Below are positions 15,710 to 24,453 of a stretch of 64,000 bases of DNA, piece after piece; positions within the stretch are counted from its first letter, which is position 1, and every line of letters begins with the position of its first letter. Both the position numbers and the translations under genes were made by a program. The stretch lies in assembly GCF_011320115.1 (NCBI RefSeq), contig NZ_JAANOZ010000007.1, forward strand, positions 62,001-126,000, given 5' to 3'. The notes under the pieces were generated by a model. The model searched no databases and was not told the origin of the DNA. It saw only the letters and a list, made by a program, of their open reading frames with translations. This stretch comes from Croceibacterium segetis. GTDB taxonomy: Bacteria; Pseudomonadota; Alphaproteobacteria; Sphingomonadales; Sphingomonadaceae.

Positions 15710-16504
15710 GTGTCGCGCCATCTGACCGCTTCGCTCCTTTCCGCCCTTGCCGCAGCCGCCGCGCTCCTTGCGCCCTTGCCCGCTTCCGCGAAGTCTTACG
15801 GTGGAGGAGACCGGGACATGCCGCTGGCGCGATTCCAGGATCCGCTGTGCCCCGGCATAGTCGGCGTGCAGCAGGCCCAGGCCGAGGACATGGTCACGCT
15901 CATCCGTCAGAATGCCGCCGAGCTAGGCTTGCGCCTCGCCGATCCGCAGACTTGCGAGCCCAACCTTATCGTCGCGGTGATGGACGATCCCGATGGCTAT
16001 CTCGACGGCCTGCGCAAGCGGAAGGGCTATCTGTTCGCGTGGCTCGGCCAGGCCGAACGCGAGGCGCTCTTCGACACTTCGGGGCCGGCACACACCTGGA
16101 CGCGGGTGTTCACGCGCTCGCGCGACGGTTTGCCGGTCTATCCGAGCCAGAGCCTGACCGATTTGCCTTACACCCAGATGGAGGCGGCGCATTCGCTGAT
16201 CTATGTGCCGACCCGGCGCGATATCATCTCGTCGATGGTGCTGATCGACAAGAGGGCCGTTCAGGGGCTGAGCGTGGGGCAGGTGGCCGCCTACGCAACG
16301 ATGCGCGGACTCTCGGGCGACCAGGCCGAGCGGCTGGCCGCGCCCGGGGAGTCGATCCTCGGCCTGTTCGGCCAGGGAGCCAAGCCGGCGGGCCTCACCC
16401 GCTCGGACAGGATCTTCCTGCAGACGCTCTATTCGACGCTGCCCAACAATCCCGCGGCGATCACCTTGTCGCTCGCCGACAGCCGGATCGCCGGGAACGA
16501 GTAG
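15710..16504 (+). CDS. Secreted hypothetical protein, paralogue of the gene at 547
   Basis: The protein is 264 aa. The GTG at 15710 starts a signal peptide (MSRHLTASLLSALAAAAALL, cleavage near ASA) and has a GGGAG site. The shared pattern with the gene at 547 is CPGIVG then QTCEPNLIVAV, a LTDLPYTQMEAAHSLIYV segment (LTDIPTATMEGGQSLI in the paralogue) and SILGLFGQG. The function of this secreted family is unknown. Two Cys are likely disulphide-bonded. It is convergent with the sugar dehydrogenase gene, 3 bp apart. The two paralogues are about 15 kb apart with different neighbours, so the duplication is probably old. Confidence 0.8.
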   Translation: MSRHLTASLLSALAAAAALLAPLPASAKSYGGGDRDMPLARFQDPLCPGIVGVQQAQAEDMVTLIRQNAAELGLRLADPQTCEPNLIVAVMDDPDGYLDGLRKRKGYLFAWLGQAEREALFDTSGPAHTWTRVFTRSRDGLPVYPSQSLTDLPYTQMEAAHSLIYVPTRRDIISSMVLIDKRAVQGLSVGQVAAYATMRGLSGDQAERLAAPGESILGLFGQGAKPAGLTRSDRIFLQTLYSTLPNNPAAITLSLADSRIAGNE

Positions 16505-16507
16505 GGC

Positions 16508-17779
16508 TCAGCCGCCCGGTGTCACCTTCAGCAGCGCGCCGTCGGTTTCGTCGGTGAGCACGTAGAGTTCGCCCATCGGGCCGACGTTGACCGAGCGCAG
16601 CCGTTGCTTGAGGTCGCCGAGCAGGTATTCAGGTTCGCCGCCCGGTATGCCGCCCTCGGTCTTGAAGCGCAGCAGGCCTTTCGTGAAGCTCGGCAGCAGG
16701 AAATCGCCCTTCCACGCGGGGAACGCCGCGCCTTCGTAGAACGCCGGGTTGCCGGGATTGAGGGAGGGAGGGCCGAAGGCGAGCACCGGGTCGGTCATCC
16801 CGGGGACGTTCTTGACGCCCTTGGCGGGCTCGCCGTTGTAATGGTTGCCTTGGGTCACGTCGATCCAGCCGTAGTTTCCGCCCTTCTCGATCAGGTTGAC
16901 CTCGTCGCCGCCGCGCGGGCCGAACTCGGTTTCCCACATCCGGCCGGTAGCGGGATCGATCGTCAGGCCGAGGGGGTTGCGGTGGCCGGTAGTCCATATC
17001 TCCGGCTTCCAGCCCTTCCTGCCGACGAACGGATTGTCTTTCGGGATCGAGCCGTCGGCGTTGATCCGCATGATCTTGCCGAAATCGTTGTCCGGTTTCT
17101 GGACCATCTCGCCGTAATTGCGGTCGCCGCTTGTGACGTAGAGCTTGCCGTCCCGCCCGAACAGGATGCGCCCGCCCCAGCTGCCGCTAGCCGGCCCTTG
17201 GCCGCAACAGCGCTTGGGTATCGGCGCCGCCCCGTACCACGCGTCGACGACGAAGATGTCCTTCGCTCCCTTGAGGACGTGCGTGCCATCCCATGTCGCG
17301 CGCATGACCGCCAGCGTGGTCTGGTCGGAGTCCTTGTCGGTCGGCTTGACGTAGCTGAGGTAGATGAAGTGGTTTTTGGCGAAGGCGGGATCGAGCGCAA
17401 TGTCGTAGAGGCCGCCGATGCCGCTCGGGTTGATCGGCGGCAGCCCGGCGACGGCGACCGGGTCGAGCTTGCCGTCGCGGACGATGCGCAGCCGCCCGGG
17501 GCGCTCGGTGACCAGCAGCGTGCCGTCGGGCAGTTGCGCCAAGGCCCAGGGATGGTCCAGCCGGCGCGCGATGACTTCGACGTGGATCTTGCCGGCGCTG
17601 CTCACGTAGTCGAACGGACCCGCCCCGAGGAGCACGGTCGGTGGAGGACCGGCACGAGGCGGCGTGGGAGCAGCAGCGGCCGGAGCCGGCGCGTTCTGCG
17701 CCGCGGCGCCATGAGCCATCGCCAAGCCAAGAGCCACGGCCGCAGCCGCGCTCAGATATCGCGCCGAATTCCGATGCAT
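16508..17779 (-). CDS. PQQ-type (sorbosone/glucose dehydrogenase family) sugar dehydrogenase
   Basis: The protein is 423 aa from the ATG at 17779 (GGAGGGG site), beginning with a signal peptide ([20 protein letters not shown], cleavage near GAAAQ), so it acts in the periplasm. The beta-propeller signature of soluble-GDH-like enzymes is visible: [40 protein letters not shown] and [20 protein letters not shown] followed by GPRGGDEVN. These enzymes oxidise aldose sugars with pyrroloquinoline quinone. A Pro/Ala-rich linker follows the signal peptide, and an insertion with a CC pair ([10 protein letters not shown]) is notable. The substrate is not predictable. Confidence 0.88.
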   Translation of the reverse strand: MHRNSARYLSAAAAVALGLAMAHGAAAQNAPAPAAAAPTPPRAGPPPTVLLGAGPFDYVSSAGKIHVEVIARRLDHPWALAQLPDGTLLVTERPGRLRIVRDGKLDPVAVAGLPPINPSGIGGLYDIALDPAFAKNHFIYLSYVKPTDKDSDQTTLAVMRATWDGTHVLKGAKDIFVVDAWYGAAPIPKRCCGQGPASGSWGGRILFGRDGKLYVTSGDRNYGEMVQKPDNDFGKIMRINADGSIPKDNPFVGRKGWKPEIWTTGHRNPLGLTIDPATGRMWETEFGPRGGDEVNLIEKGGNYGWIDVTQGNHYNGEPAKGVKNVPGMTDPVLAFGPPSLNPGNPAFYEGAAFPAWKGDFLLPSFTKGLLRFKTEGGIPGGEPEYLLGDLKQRLRSVNVGPMGELYVLTDETDGALLKVTPGG

Positions 17780-17927
17780 CGCCAATTCCCCTCCACGCCG
17801 GTCGTTGATTCTGTCCGGTTTCCTACGTCCTAAGGTCTTAGGGCCGCGCACACAATCGCTGCCCGCTTTTCCTTGCTCCGCACCGCCTCCGCGCTACGAT
17901 GCGAGGGACTTCAATGGGAGGTTCGCC

Positions 17928-18926
17928 ATGGGTCCGCTGCTGATCGCGATCGTCGCGGTACTGATCATTTTCCTGATGATGGGCGTGCGCGTGGTCCGCC
18001 AGGGCTACGTCTACACCATCGAGCGGCTCGGCAAATTCACCCTCGCGGCCGAGCCGGGGCTGCACCTGATCGTCCCGTTCGTCGATCGCGTGGGGCAGAA
18101 GGTCAACGTGATGGAGCAGGTGCTCGACATCCCGGGGCAGGAGATCATCACCCGCGACAACGCGATGGTCGGGGTCGACGCGGTAGTATTCTTCCAGGTG
18201 CTCGACGCCGGCAAGGCAGCTTACGAGGTGCACAATCTCTACGCCGCGATCATGGCGCTGACGACGACCAACCTGCGCACGGTGATGGGCAGCATGGACC
18301 TCGACGAGACGCTGTCCAAGCGCGACGAGATCAACGCCCGCCTGCTGGTGGTCGTCGACCATGCGACCGCGCCGTGGGGGGTCAAGATCACCCGCGTCGA
18401 GATCAAGGATATCCGTCCGCCGGTCGACATCTCCGAGGCGATGGCCCGGCAGATGAAGGCCGAACGCCTGAAGCGCGCCGAGATCCTCGAGGCCGAGGGT
18501 GAGCGCGCCAGCCGCATCCTGCGCGCCGAGGGCGAGAAGCAATCGGCGATCCTCTCAGCCGAAGGCAAGAAGGAAGCCGCCTTCCGCGACGCCGAAGCCC
18601 GCGAACGCGCTGCCGAGGCCGAGGCGCAGGCGACGCGAGCGGTGTCCGACGCGATCGCCCAGTCGGGTAACCAGGCGATCAACTACTTCATCGCCCAGGA
18701 ATACACCAAGGCGGTCGGCAAGTTCGCCACCAGCCCTAATGCCAAGACGATCCTGTTCCCGGTCGAGGCCACCCAGCTGATCGGTTCGCTCGGCGGCATC
18801 GGCGAGCTGATTCGCGACGTGGTCGGCGACCAGGCCAAGCCGCCGGCGCAGGGGGCCGGTACGCCGCTCGACCTCGAGCGCAAGACTCCCGCTGGCCTGC
18901 CGCACACCGGGCGCAAGCAGCCGTAA
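17928..18926 (+). CDS. qmcA: SPFH/Band 7 (stomatin-like) membrane protein
   Basis: The protein is 332 aa: an N-terminal membrane helix ([17 protein letters not shown]), then the Band 7/SPFH domain ([20 protein letters not shown] through the [10 protein letters not shown] region), then a long Glu/Ala-rich coiled coil (about residues 185-235) and a C-terminal hydrophobic patch. Such proteins form ring or cage assemblies in the inner membrane that organise membrane quality control and interact with FtsH. The downstream NfeD gene, 4 bp away, is the usual partner. The symbol qmcA follows E. coli usage and is tentative. The ATG has a GGGAGG site. Confidence 0.93.
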   Translation: MGPLLIAIVAVLIIFLMMGVRVVRQGYVYTIERLGKFTLAAEPGLHLIVPFVDRVGQKVNVMEQVLDIPGQEIITRDNAMVGVDAVVFFQVLDAGKAAYEVHNLYAAIMALTTTNLRTVMGSMDLDETLSKRDEINARLLVVVDHATAPWGVKITRVEIKDIRPPVDISEAMARQMKAERLKRAEILEAEGERASRILRAEGEKQSAILSAEGKKEAAFRDAEARERAAEAEAQATRAVSDAIAQSGNQAINYFIAQEYTKAVGKFATSPNAKTILFPVEATQLIGSLGGIGELIRDVVGDQAKPPAQGAGTPLDLERKTPAGLPHTGRKQP

Positions 18927-18930
18927 GCCA

Positions 18931-19407
18931 GTGGACTGGCTCGGCGGCCTCGAAGCGCACTGGGTCTGGATGACGCTCGGCGTCATCCTCGTCGGGCTGG
19001 AGATGCTCGTGCCGGGCGTCTACCTGATCTGGCTGGGCGTCGGCGCGATCCTGACCGGCCTGTTCACGGCGGTGGCGCACCTCTCGCTGCCAATGCAGGT
19101 CATCGACTTCGTTTTCCTCTCGCTGATCCTGCTGTTCTCGGCCCGGCGCTTCCTGCGCGATTCGCCAATAGTCAGCGCCGATCCGCTGATGAATCGGCGT
19201 GTCGCGCGGATGGTCGGCCAGACCGCGGTGGTGGTCCAGGCGATCGAGCACGGCAGCGGACGCGTGCACTTCGGCGACAGCGAGTGGATCGCCAGCGGCC
19301 CGGATGTCGCGGTGGGCGAACGGGTGCGGATCACCGGCAGCGACGGCGCGACCTTGCTGGTGGAGCCCGTCGCGCTGCTGGCGAAAGGCGAACCGGACTC
19401 GGCTTAG
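18931..19407 (+). CDS. NfeD-family membrane protein
   Basis: The protein is 158 aa. Three hydrophobic helices occupy residues 12-80 (LGVILVGLEMLVPGVYLIWL, then AILTGLFTAV and VIDFVFLSLILLFSA). An OB-fold C-terminal domain follows (MVGQTAVVVQAIEHGSGRVH and DSEWIAS), typical of short NfeD/YbbK proteins that work with SPFH partners. I chose the GTG at 18931 because it lies just after the partner's stop. Its stop codon shares a TTAG tetranucleotide with the convergent gene, so the two overlap by 4 bp. The NfeD OB fold probably contacts the SPFH cage in the membrane. Confidence 0.92.
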   Translation: MDWLGGLEAHWVWMTLGVILVGLEMLVPGVYLIWLGVGAILTGLFTAVAHLSLPMQVIDFVFLSLILLFSARRFLRDSPIVSADPLMNRRVARMVGQTAVVVQAIEHGSGRVHFGDSEWIASGPDVAVGERVRITGSDGATLLVEPVALLAKGEPDSA

Positions 19408-20351
19408 GCCAGTTCGCGCTTGTCGCCGAAGCGGCCGTGCTTGCGGTAGCGGGTCATCCACCGGTCGAGAAACAGGGCGAGCGGTTTGGGCGTGACGCCG
19501 AGCGCCTTTAGCCCGGGAAGCTTGCTCGAGGGCACGTTGCCTCCCTTGAGCATTTTCCATTGGTCAGAGTTCATCGGCGTCAGCGGCAGCGCCGCGAAGA
19601 TGGCCGAGAGCGCGTCGGGCACGGCGACAAAGTGCCGCTTGCGCCCTTGCGCCTTGGCGATCCGCTCATGGAGTTCAAGCATTCCGATCGCTTCGGGCCC
19701 GGCGATCTCGTAAGTCTTGCCGTCATGCTGGCGCGGATCGGCGAGCGCGTTGGCGATCGCCTCGGCGGCGTCGTCGACCCACAGCGGCTGGAGCTTCGCC
19801 TGGGCGCCGAACACCGGCAGGACCGGAAGCTTCTCGATTAGTCCGGCGAACATGTTCACGAACGAATCGTCCTCGCCGAACAGCACCGAGGGACGCACGA
19901 CGGTGGCCTTCGGGAAAGCCGCGAGCACAAGCCGCTCTCCTTCGCCCTTGGTTGCCGCATAGCCGCTGTCGGAATCGGGATCGGCACCCAGAGCCGAGAC
20001 GTAGACGAAGCTTGGCGCCCCGTTCGCCGCGGCCGCCTCGGCAGCCCAGCCGGCGCCGCGCGCCTGCAGTGCGTTGAGGTCGCCCGAGAAACTGCCGACG
20101 AGGTACACCGCCGCGTCCGCACCCTGCATCGCCGTCTCGACGCTGCGCTTGTCGCTGACGTTGCAGCGGGCGAACTGAAGCTGGCCGAGCTGCGCCAGCG
20201 GGCGCAGGTTCCATGCCTTCTCGGGATGACGATCGGCCACGCGCAGCCGCGCGCCGCGTTCGAGCAGCTCCTGCGCCACGTGCGTGCCGAGGAAGCCGCT
20301 GCCGCCGATCAGCACCACCAGTTTGTCTTCGAGCGGTCCGTACTTCGCCAT
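19404..20351 (-). CDS. NDUFA9-like NAD(P)-binding (atypical SDR) protein
   Basis: The protein is 315 aa. The N-terminal Rossmann motif is VVLIGGSGFLGTHVAQELLE. SALGAD, GYAATKGEGERL, TVVRPSVLFGEDDSFVN and the FAGLIEKLPVLPVFG segment follow. This combination is typical of complex-I assembly-type NDUFA9-like proteins of alphaproteobacteria, which bind NAD(P)H and quinone-like lipids. The catalytic YxxxK is weak or displaced (GYAATKGEG), so oxidoreductase activity is uncertain. The start at 20351 is chosen because the N-terminal MAKYGPLEDK is short before the fold; an upstream in-frame ATG has no conserved character. Confidence 0.85.
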   Translation of the reverse strand: MAKYGPLEDKLVVLIGGSGFLGTHVAQELLERGARLRVADRHPEKAWNLRPLAQLGQLQFARCNVSDKRSVETAMQGADAAVYLVGSFSGDLNALQARGAGWAAEAAAANGAPSFVYVSALGADPDSDSGYAATKGEGERLVLAAFPKATVVRPSVLFGEDDSFVNMFAGLIEKLPVLPVFGAQAKLQPLWVDDAAEAIANALADPRQHDGKTYEIAGPEAIGMLELHERIAKAQGRKRHFVAVPDALSAIFAALPLTPMNSDQWKMLKGGNVPSSKLPGLKALGVTPKPLALFLDRWMTRYRKHGRFGDKRELA

Positions 20352-20441
20352 CTTTGCCTCAGTCCTGTATCGAGCCGCGCCATGCCGCAACGCGCGGCCC
20401 TTGCCAAGCGTGCCCGAGAGTTGCAGGGATTCGCCGTAATT

Positions 20442-20457
20442 GGTTTCACGTGAAAGG
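20442..20457. other. parS-like palindrome in the mmsA leader
   Basis: GGTTTCACGTGAAAGG contains a perfect 12-bp palindrome TTTCACGTGAAA (20444-20455). It matches 13 of 16 positions of the bacterial centromere consensus TGTTTCACGTGAAACA. It ends 7 bp before the mmsA ATG and overlaps the AAAGGA ribosome site. Either it is a ParB site, or a regulator box, or a coincidence of the leader sequence. Confidence 0.45.
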
Positions 20458-20464
20458 ATTTCCC

Positions 20465-21964
20465 ATGCGCCATATCGAGCACTTCATCGTTGGAGGCACG
20501 GGCAGCGGCGCGGGCGGGCGCATGGGCGATGTCTTCGATCCCAACAGCGGCGCGGTGCAGGCGCACGTGCCGCTCGGCGGCAAGGTCGAGCTCGACGTAG
20601 CGGTGGCGGCGGCCAAAGCCGCGCAGCCCGCCTGGGCGGCGACCAATCCGCAGCGCCGCGCGCGGGTGATGTTCGAGTTCAAGCGGCTGGTCGAAGCGAA
20701 TATCGACGAGCTCGCCCGCCTGCTGTCGAGCGAGCACGGCAAGGTCCTCGCCGACGCGCGCGGCGACGTCCAACGCGGGCTCGACGTGATCGAGTTCGCC
20801 TGCGGCATCCCGCACGCGATGAAGGGCGAATACACCGAAGGCGCAGGACCGGGGATCGACGTCTATTCGATGCGCACGGCGCTCGGCATCGGCGCGGGCA
20901 TCACCCCGTTCAACTTTCCGGCGATGATCCCGATGTGGATGTTCGGCGTGGCGGTCGCGGTCGGCAACGCCTTCATCCTCAAGCCCTCCGAACGCGATCC
21001 CTCGGTGCCGGTGCGCCTCGCCGAGATGTTCCGCGAGGCCGGCGGGCCCGAGGGCATTCTCCAGGTCGTGCACGGCGACAAGGAAATGGTCGACGCGATC
21101 CTCGACCACCCCGACATTGCCGCGGTCAGCTTCGTCGGCTCGTCCGACATCGCCCACTACGTCTATTCGCGCGGCGTCGCCGCCGGCAAGCGCGTGCAGG
21201 CGATGGGCGGAGCCAAGAACCACGGCATCGTCATGCCGGACGCGGACCTCGACCAGGTCGTCAACGACTTGGCCGGCGCGGCGTTCGGCAGCGCGGGCGA
21301 GCGCTGCATGGCGCTCCCGGTCGTGGTCCCGGTCGGCGAGGACACCGCCGAGCGCCTGCGCGCCAAGCTCATTCCCGCCATTAACGCGCTGCGGATCGGC
21401 GTCTCGACCGACAACGATGCCCATTACGGCCCGGTCGTCACCGCCGCGCACAAGGCCAAGATCGAGGAATGGATCGGCAAGGCTGAGGCAGAAGGCGGGG
21501 AGATCGTAGTCGACGGGCGAGGCTTCAGCCTGCAGGGCCACGAGAACGGCTTCTTCGTCGGCCCGACCCTGATCGACCACGTCACCACCGAGATGGAAAG
21601 CTACCACAACGAGATCTTTGGCCCGGTGCTGCAGATCGTCCGCGCGAAGGATTTCGAGGAAGCTGTTTTGCTTCCCTCCAAGCACCAGTACGGCAACGGC
21701 GTCGCCATCTTCACCCGCAACGGCCACGCCGCTCGCGAATTCGCCGCGCGGGTCGAAGTCGGTATGGTCGGGATCAACGTGCCGATCCCGGTCCCGGTCG
21801 CCTACCACTCGTTCGGCGGCTGGAAGCGCAGCGCGTTCGGCGACCATAACCAGCACGGCATGGACGGCGTGCGCTTCTGGACCAAGGTCAAGACCGTGAC
21901 GCAGCGCTGGCCGGATGGCGGCGGGGACGGTAGCAATGCCTTCGTGATCCCCACGATGGGCTGA
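20465..21964 (+). CDS. mmsA: CoA-acylating methylmalonate-semialdehyde dehydrogenase
   Basis: The protein is 499 aa, the normal length. It converts (methyl)malonate semialdehyde plus CoA and NAD+ to acyl-CoA and CO2, the last step of valine and thymine breakdown. The catalytic Cys281 is in GSAGERCMALPVV, the NAD site in TPFNFPAMIPMWMFG and FILKPSERDPSVP. YHSFGGWKRSAFGD near the end is characteristic of this CoA-dependent branch. I chose the ATG at 20465 with the AAAGGA site. The next gene begins 12 bp after the stop, and the three genes form a valine or 3-hydroxyisobutyrate operon. Confidence 0.96.
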   Translation: MRHIEHFIVGGTGSGAGGRMGDVFDPNSGAVQAHVPLGGKVELDVAVAAAKAAQPAWAATNPQRRARVMFEFKRLVEANIDELARLLSSEHGKVLADARGDVQRGLDVIEFACGIPHAMKGEYTEGAGPGIDVYSMRTALGIGAGITPFNFPAMIPMWMFGVAVAVGNAFILKPSERDPSVPVRLAEMFREAGGPEGILQVVHGDKEMVDAILDHPDIAAVSFVGSSDIAHYVYSRGVAAGKRVQAMGGAKNHGIVMPDADLDQVVNDLAGAAFGSAGERCMALPVVVPVGEDTAERLRAKLIPAINALRIGVSTDNDAHYGPVVTAAHKAKIEEWIGKAEAEGGEIVVDGRGFSLQGHENGFFVGPTLIDHVTTEMESYHNEIFGPVLQIVRAKDFEEAVLLPSKHQYGNGVAIFTRNGHAAREFAARVEVGMVGINVPIPVPVAYHSFGGWKRSAFGDHNQHGMDGVRFWTKVKTVTQRWPDGGGDGSNAFVIPTMG

Positions 21965-21976
21965 CGGAGCGCGCCA

Positions 21977-22762
21977 ATGGCCAGTTACGAAAACATTCTC
22001 GTCGAACAGCGCGGCGCCGTCACGCTGGTCACGCTCAACCGGCCGCAGGCATTGAATGCGCTCAACAGCCAGGTGCTGGGCGACCTTATCGCCGCCTTCG
22101 CCGCGTTCGAGGCCGACGACAGCCAGCGCTGCGCGGTGGTCACCGGCAGCGGCGAGAAGGCGTTCGCGGCCGGAGCGGACATCAAGGAGATGGCCGACAA
22201 GCCGGCGGCCGATTTCTACCGCGAGGACTTCTTCGCCAAGTGGTCGAGCGACTTCACCAACAATATCCGCAAACCGTGGATCGCGGCGGTGAACGGTTTC
22301 GCGCTCGGCGGCGGGTGCGAGCTGGCGATGATGGCCGATTTCATCATCGCCGCCGACAGCGCAAAGTTCGGCCAGCCCGAAATCAAGCTCGGCGTCGCGC
22401 CGGGGATGGGCGGCAGCCAGCGGCTGACCCACGCGATCGGCAAGGCCAAGGCGATGGAAATGGTCCTCACCGGACGGATGATGGATGCCGCCGAAGCCGA
22501 ACGATCGGGGCTGGTCGCGCGCATGGTCCCCGCCGCCGACCTGCTCGACGAAGCGCTCAAGACCGCCGCGGCGATCGCCGCCATGCCGCCGCTCGCGGCG
22601 ATGGTGAACAAGGAACTTGTCAACGCCGCGTTCGAACTCGGGCTCGAGCAGGGCATCCTCCACGAACGCCGCCTGTTCCAGCTCCTCGCCGCGACCGAGG
22701 ACAAGGCCGAGGGCATGCGCGCGTTTATCGAGAAGCGCGAAGGCCAATGGAAGGGGCGCTGA
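21977..22762 (+). CDS. Enoyl-CoA hydratase
   Basis: The protein is 261 aa of the crotonase family. [14 protein letters not shown] provides the first oxyanion-hole segment and [20 protein letters not shown] the second, with the glutamate pair that activates water (conserved Glu in GGGCELAMM and [15 protein letters not shown]). It hydrates short 2-enoyl-CoA in the cytosol and fits a step of valine catabolism with its neighbours. The 3-hydroxyisobutyryl-CoA hydrolases share the fold, but they are longer and have a different signature. It lies 4 bp before mmsB. Confidence 0.94.
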   Translation: MASYENILVEQRGAVTLVTLNRPQALNALNSQVLGDLIAAFAAFEADDSQRCAVVTGSGEKAFAAGADIKEMADKPAADFYREDFFAKWSSDFTNNIRKPWIAAVNGFALGGGCELAMMADFIIAADSAKFGQPEIKLGVAPGMGGSQRLTHAIGKAKAMEMVLTGRMMDAAEAERSGLVARMVPAADLLDEALKTAAAIAAMPPLAAMVNKELVNAAFELGLEQGILHERRLFQLLAATEDKAEGMRAFIEKREGQWKGR

Positions 22763-22766
22763 TACC

Positions 22767-23636
22767 ATGAAAATCGCCTTCATCGGCCTCGGTAACATGG
22801 GCGGCGGAATGGCGCCGAACCTAGTCAAGGCCGGGCACGAGGTGCGCGCGTTCGACCTGAGCGAAGCGGCGCTGGCACATGCGCGCGAGGGCGGTTGTGC
22901 CACGGTCGGCTCGATCGGGGAGGCGGTCGAGGGCGCCGAGGCCGTGGTTTCCATGCTGCCCAACGGGGCGATCGTGAAGGACGTCTACGCCAACCACGTG
23001 ATCGGCCACGCGCCCGAGAACGCGATCCTCATCGACTGCTCGACCATCGACGTCGCCACGGCGCGCGAGGTCGAAAAGCTCGCGGCCGAAGCGGGCTATG
23101 AGATGGTCGATGCACCCGTTTCCGGCGGTATTACCGCCGCTGCCGCCGGGACGCTCACCTTTATGGTCGGCGGCTCCGAGCTCGCCTTCATCCGCGCCGA
23201 GGCCGTGCTCAAGACCATGGGCAAGGCGGTGATCCACGCCGGCGGCGCGGGCGAAGGGCAGGCCGCCAAGATCTGCAACAACATGGTGCTCGGCATCCAT
23301 ATGATCGGCACTTGCGAGGGCTTTGCCATGGCCCAACGCCTCGGGCTCGATCCGCAGGTGTTCTACGACATCGCCTCGGTCAGTTCAGGCCAGTCGTGGT
23401 CGGTGACAAGCTACTGCCCGGTCCCCGGCGTCGGGCCAAAGACCCCGGCCGACAACGACTACCAGGGCGGTTTCGCCACGGCGCTGATGCTCAAGGACCT
23501 CAAGCTGGCGATGGAAGCGGCGCAGACCGCGGGGATCGACCCGCAGATGGGCCGCCGGGCGAAGGAACTCTACGAAGCGTTCGACGCGGCCGGCAACGGC
23601 GGGCTCGATTTCTCGGCGATCATCAGGACGCTCTAG
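22767..23636 (+). CDS. mmsB: 3-hydroxyisobutyrate dehydrogenase
   Basis: The protein is 289 aa. The N-terminal NAD-binding motif is IAFIGLGNMGGGMAPNLVKA. DAPVSGGITAAAAGTLTFMVGG supplies the substrate-binding serine and glycines. GAGEGQAAKICNNMVLGIHM carries the catalytic Lys (residue about 173) and the NNM pair. It oxidises 3-hydroxyisobutyrate to methylmalonate semialdehyde, the substrate of MmsA, so the order mmsA-hydratase-mmsB is functionally coherent. The ATG at 22767 lies 4 bp after the hydratase stop. Its own stop shares a CTAG with the convergent manA. Confidence 0.96.
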   Translation: MKIAFIGLGNMGGGMAPNLVKAGHEVRAFDLSEAALAHAREGGCATVGSIGEAVEGAEAVVSMLPNGAIVKDVYANHVIGHAPENAILIDCSTIDVATAREVEKLAAEAGYEMVDAPVSGGITAAAAGTLTFMVGGSELAFIRAEAVLKTMGKAVIHAGGAGEGQAAKICNNMVLGIHMIGTCEGFAMAQRLGLDPQVFYDIASVSSGQSWSVTSYCPVPGVGPKTPADNDYQGGFATALMLKDLKLAMEAAQTAGIDPQMGRRAKELYEAFDAAGNGGLDFSAIIRTL

Positions 23637-24436
23637 GGCGTCGGCTGCGCGATCAGGCAGCTGCCCGCCGGATCGAAGACCACGTCGTCGATCGATCGCG
23701 CCAGCGAGCATTGGCCGGCGGTCACGGGCTCTTCGCTGACGCACGCCGTGCCTTCGCGCGGGATCACCAGCAGGCAGCCGCGATATTTCCGGGCGATAGC
23801 CTCGTCGCAGATGCCGTCGATCCGGTCGAGGCGGAAGAACGGTCCTTCGACCAGCGACACGTCGCCGTTCGCTGGCACCACCTGGTGGCGACTCATGTCG
23901 TAAGGCTCGCCTTTCGCCACTGCCATGCCCTCGTCCAGATGGAGCTCGCGCGGGCGGCCGTAGTCGTAGAGGCGATAGGTGATGTCGGAATTCTGCTGCA
24001 CTTCGATAATCGAACAGCCGCCGCCGATGGCGTGGACTGTATTCGCCGGGATGTAGAAGAAGTCGCCCGGCTTGACCTCGTGCCAGGTGAGCATGCCCTC
24101 GATGCTGCCGTCCTGCGCGGCCTGGCGCATTGTCTCGGCATCGACCGGCTTGTCGAACCCGATGCCCAGGGTGGCGCCGGGCTCGGCGTCGATCACCAGC
24201 CAGCATTCGGACTTGCCCTGCCGGCCGAGCCCCTTGGCTTCGGTCTGCTCGTCGGTCGGATGGACTTGCACCGACAGCTTCTCGCTGGTGAAAATGTACT
24301 TCACCAGTAGTTGCGGCAGGTCTTGCGGCGGTTCGAACCAGATCTCGCCGATGCGCTTTCCGGCGGGCGCGATGAACGGCGCGGGCAGCGTGTCGCGGCC
24401 CCAGGGCTTTTCGACGGTGCGGGTTTCAAGGAGCAT
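23633..24436 (-). CDS. manA: Class I mannose-6-phosphate isomerase
   Basis: The protein is 267 aa, a short class I type. It interconverts mannose 6-phosphate and fructose 6-phosphate using a Zn held in a cupin fold. Likely ligands lie in LSVQVHPTDEQTE (Gln and His), GEIWFE earlier and FFYIPANTVHAIGGG (His). LGIGFD and ITYRLYDYGR are also characteristic. It follows the GH130 gene by 17 bp and is the last gene of the minus-strand mannose cluster, so it may feed mannose-6-P from oligosaccharide breakdown into glycolysis, or supply mannose for synthesis. Confidence 0.9.
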   Translation of the reverse strand: MLLETRTVEKPWGRDTLPAPFIAPAGKRIGEIWFEPPQDLPQLLVKYIFTSEKLSVQVHPTDEQTEAKGLGRQGKSECWLVIDAEPGATLGIGFDKPVDAETMRQAAQDGSIEGMLTWHEVKPGDFFYIPANTVHAIGGGCSIIEVQQNSDITYRLYDYGRPRELHLDEGMAVAKGEPYDMSRHQVVPANGDVSLVEGPFFRLDRIDGICDEAIARKYRGCLLVIPREGTACVSEEPVTAGQCSLARSIDDVVFDPAGSCLIAQPTP

Positions 24437-24453
24437 GGGACGTCAACGACTCC

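Noticed and set aside
20309-22963. Long open frame (884 codons) on the minus strand opposite mmsA, hydratase and mmsB
   Set aside because: It mirrors three well-conserved genes; its translation is low-complexity Arg/Gly/Asp/His-rich without any motif, as expected for antisense frames in GC-rich DNA.
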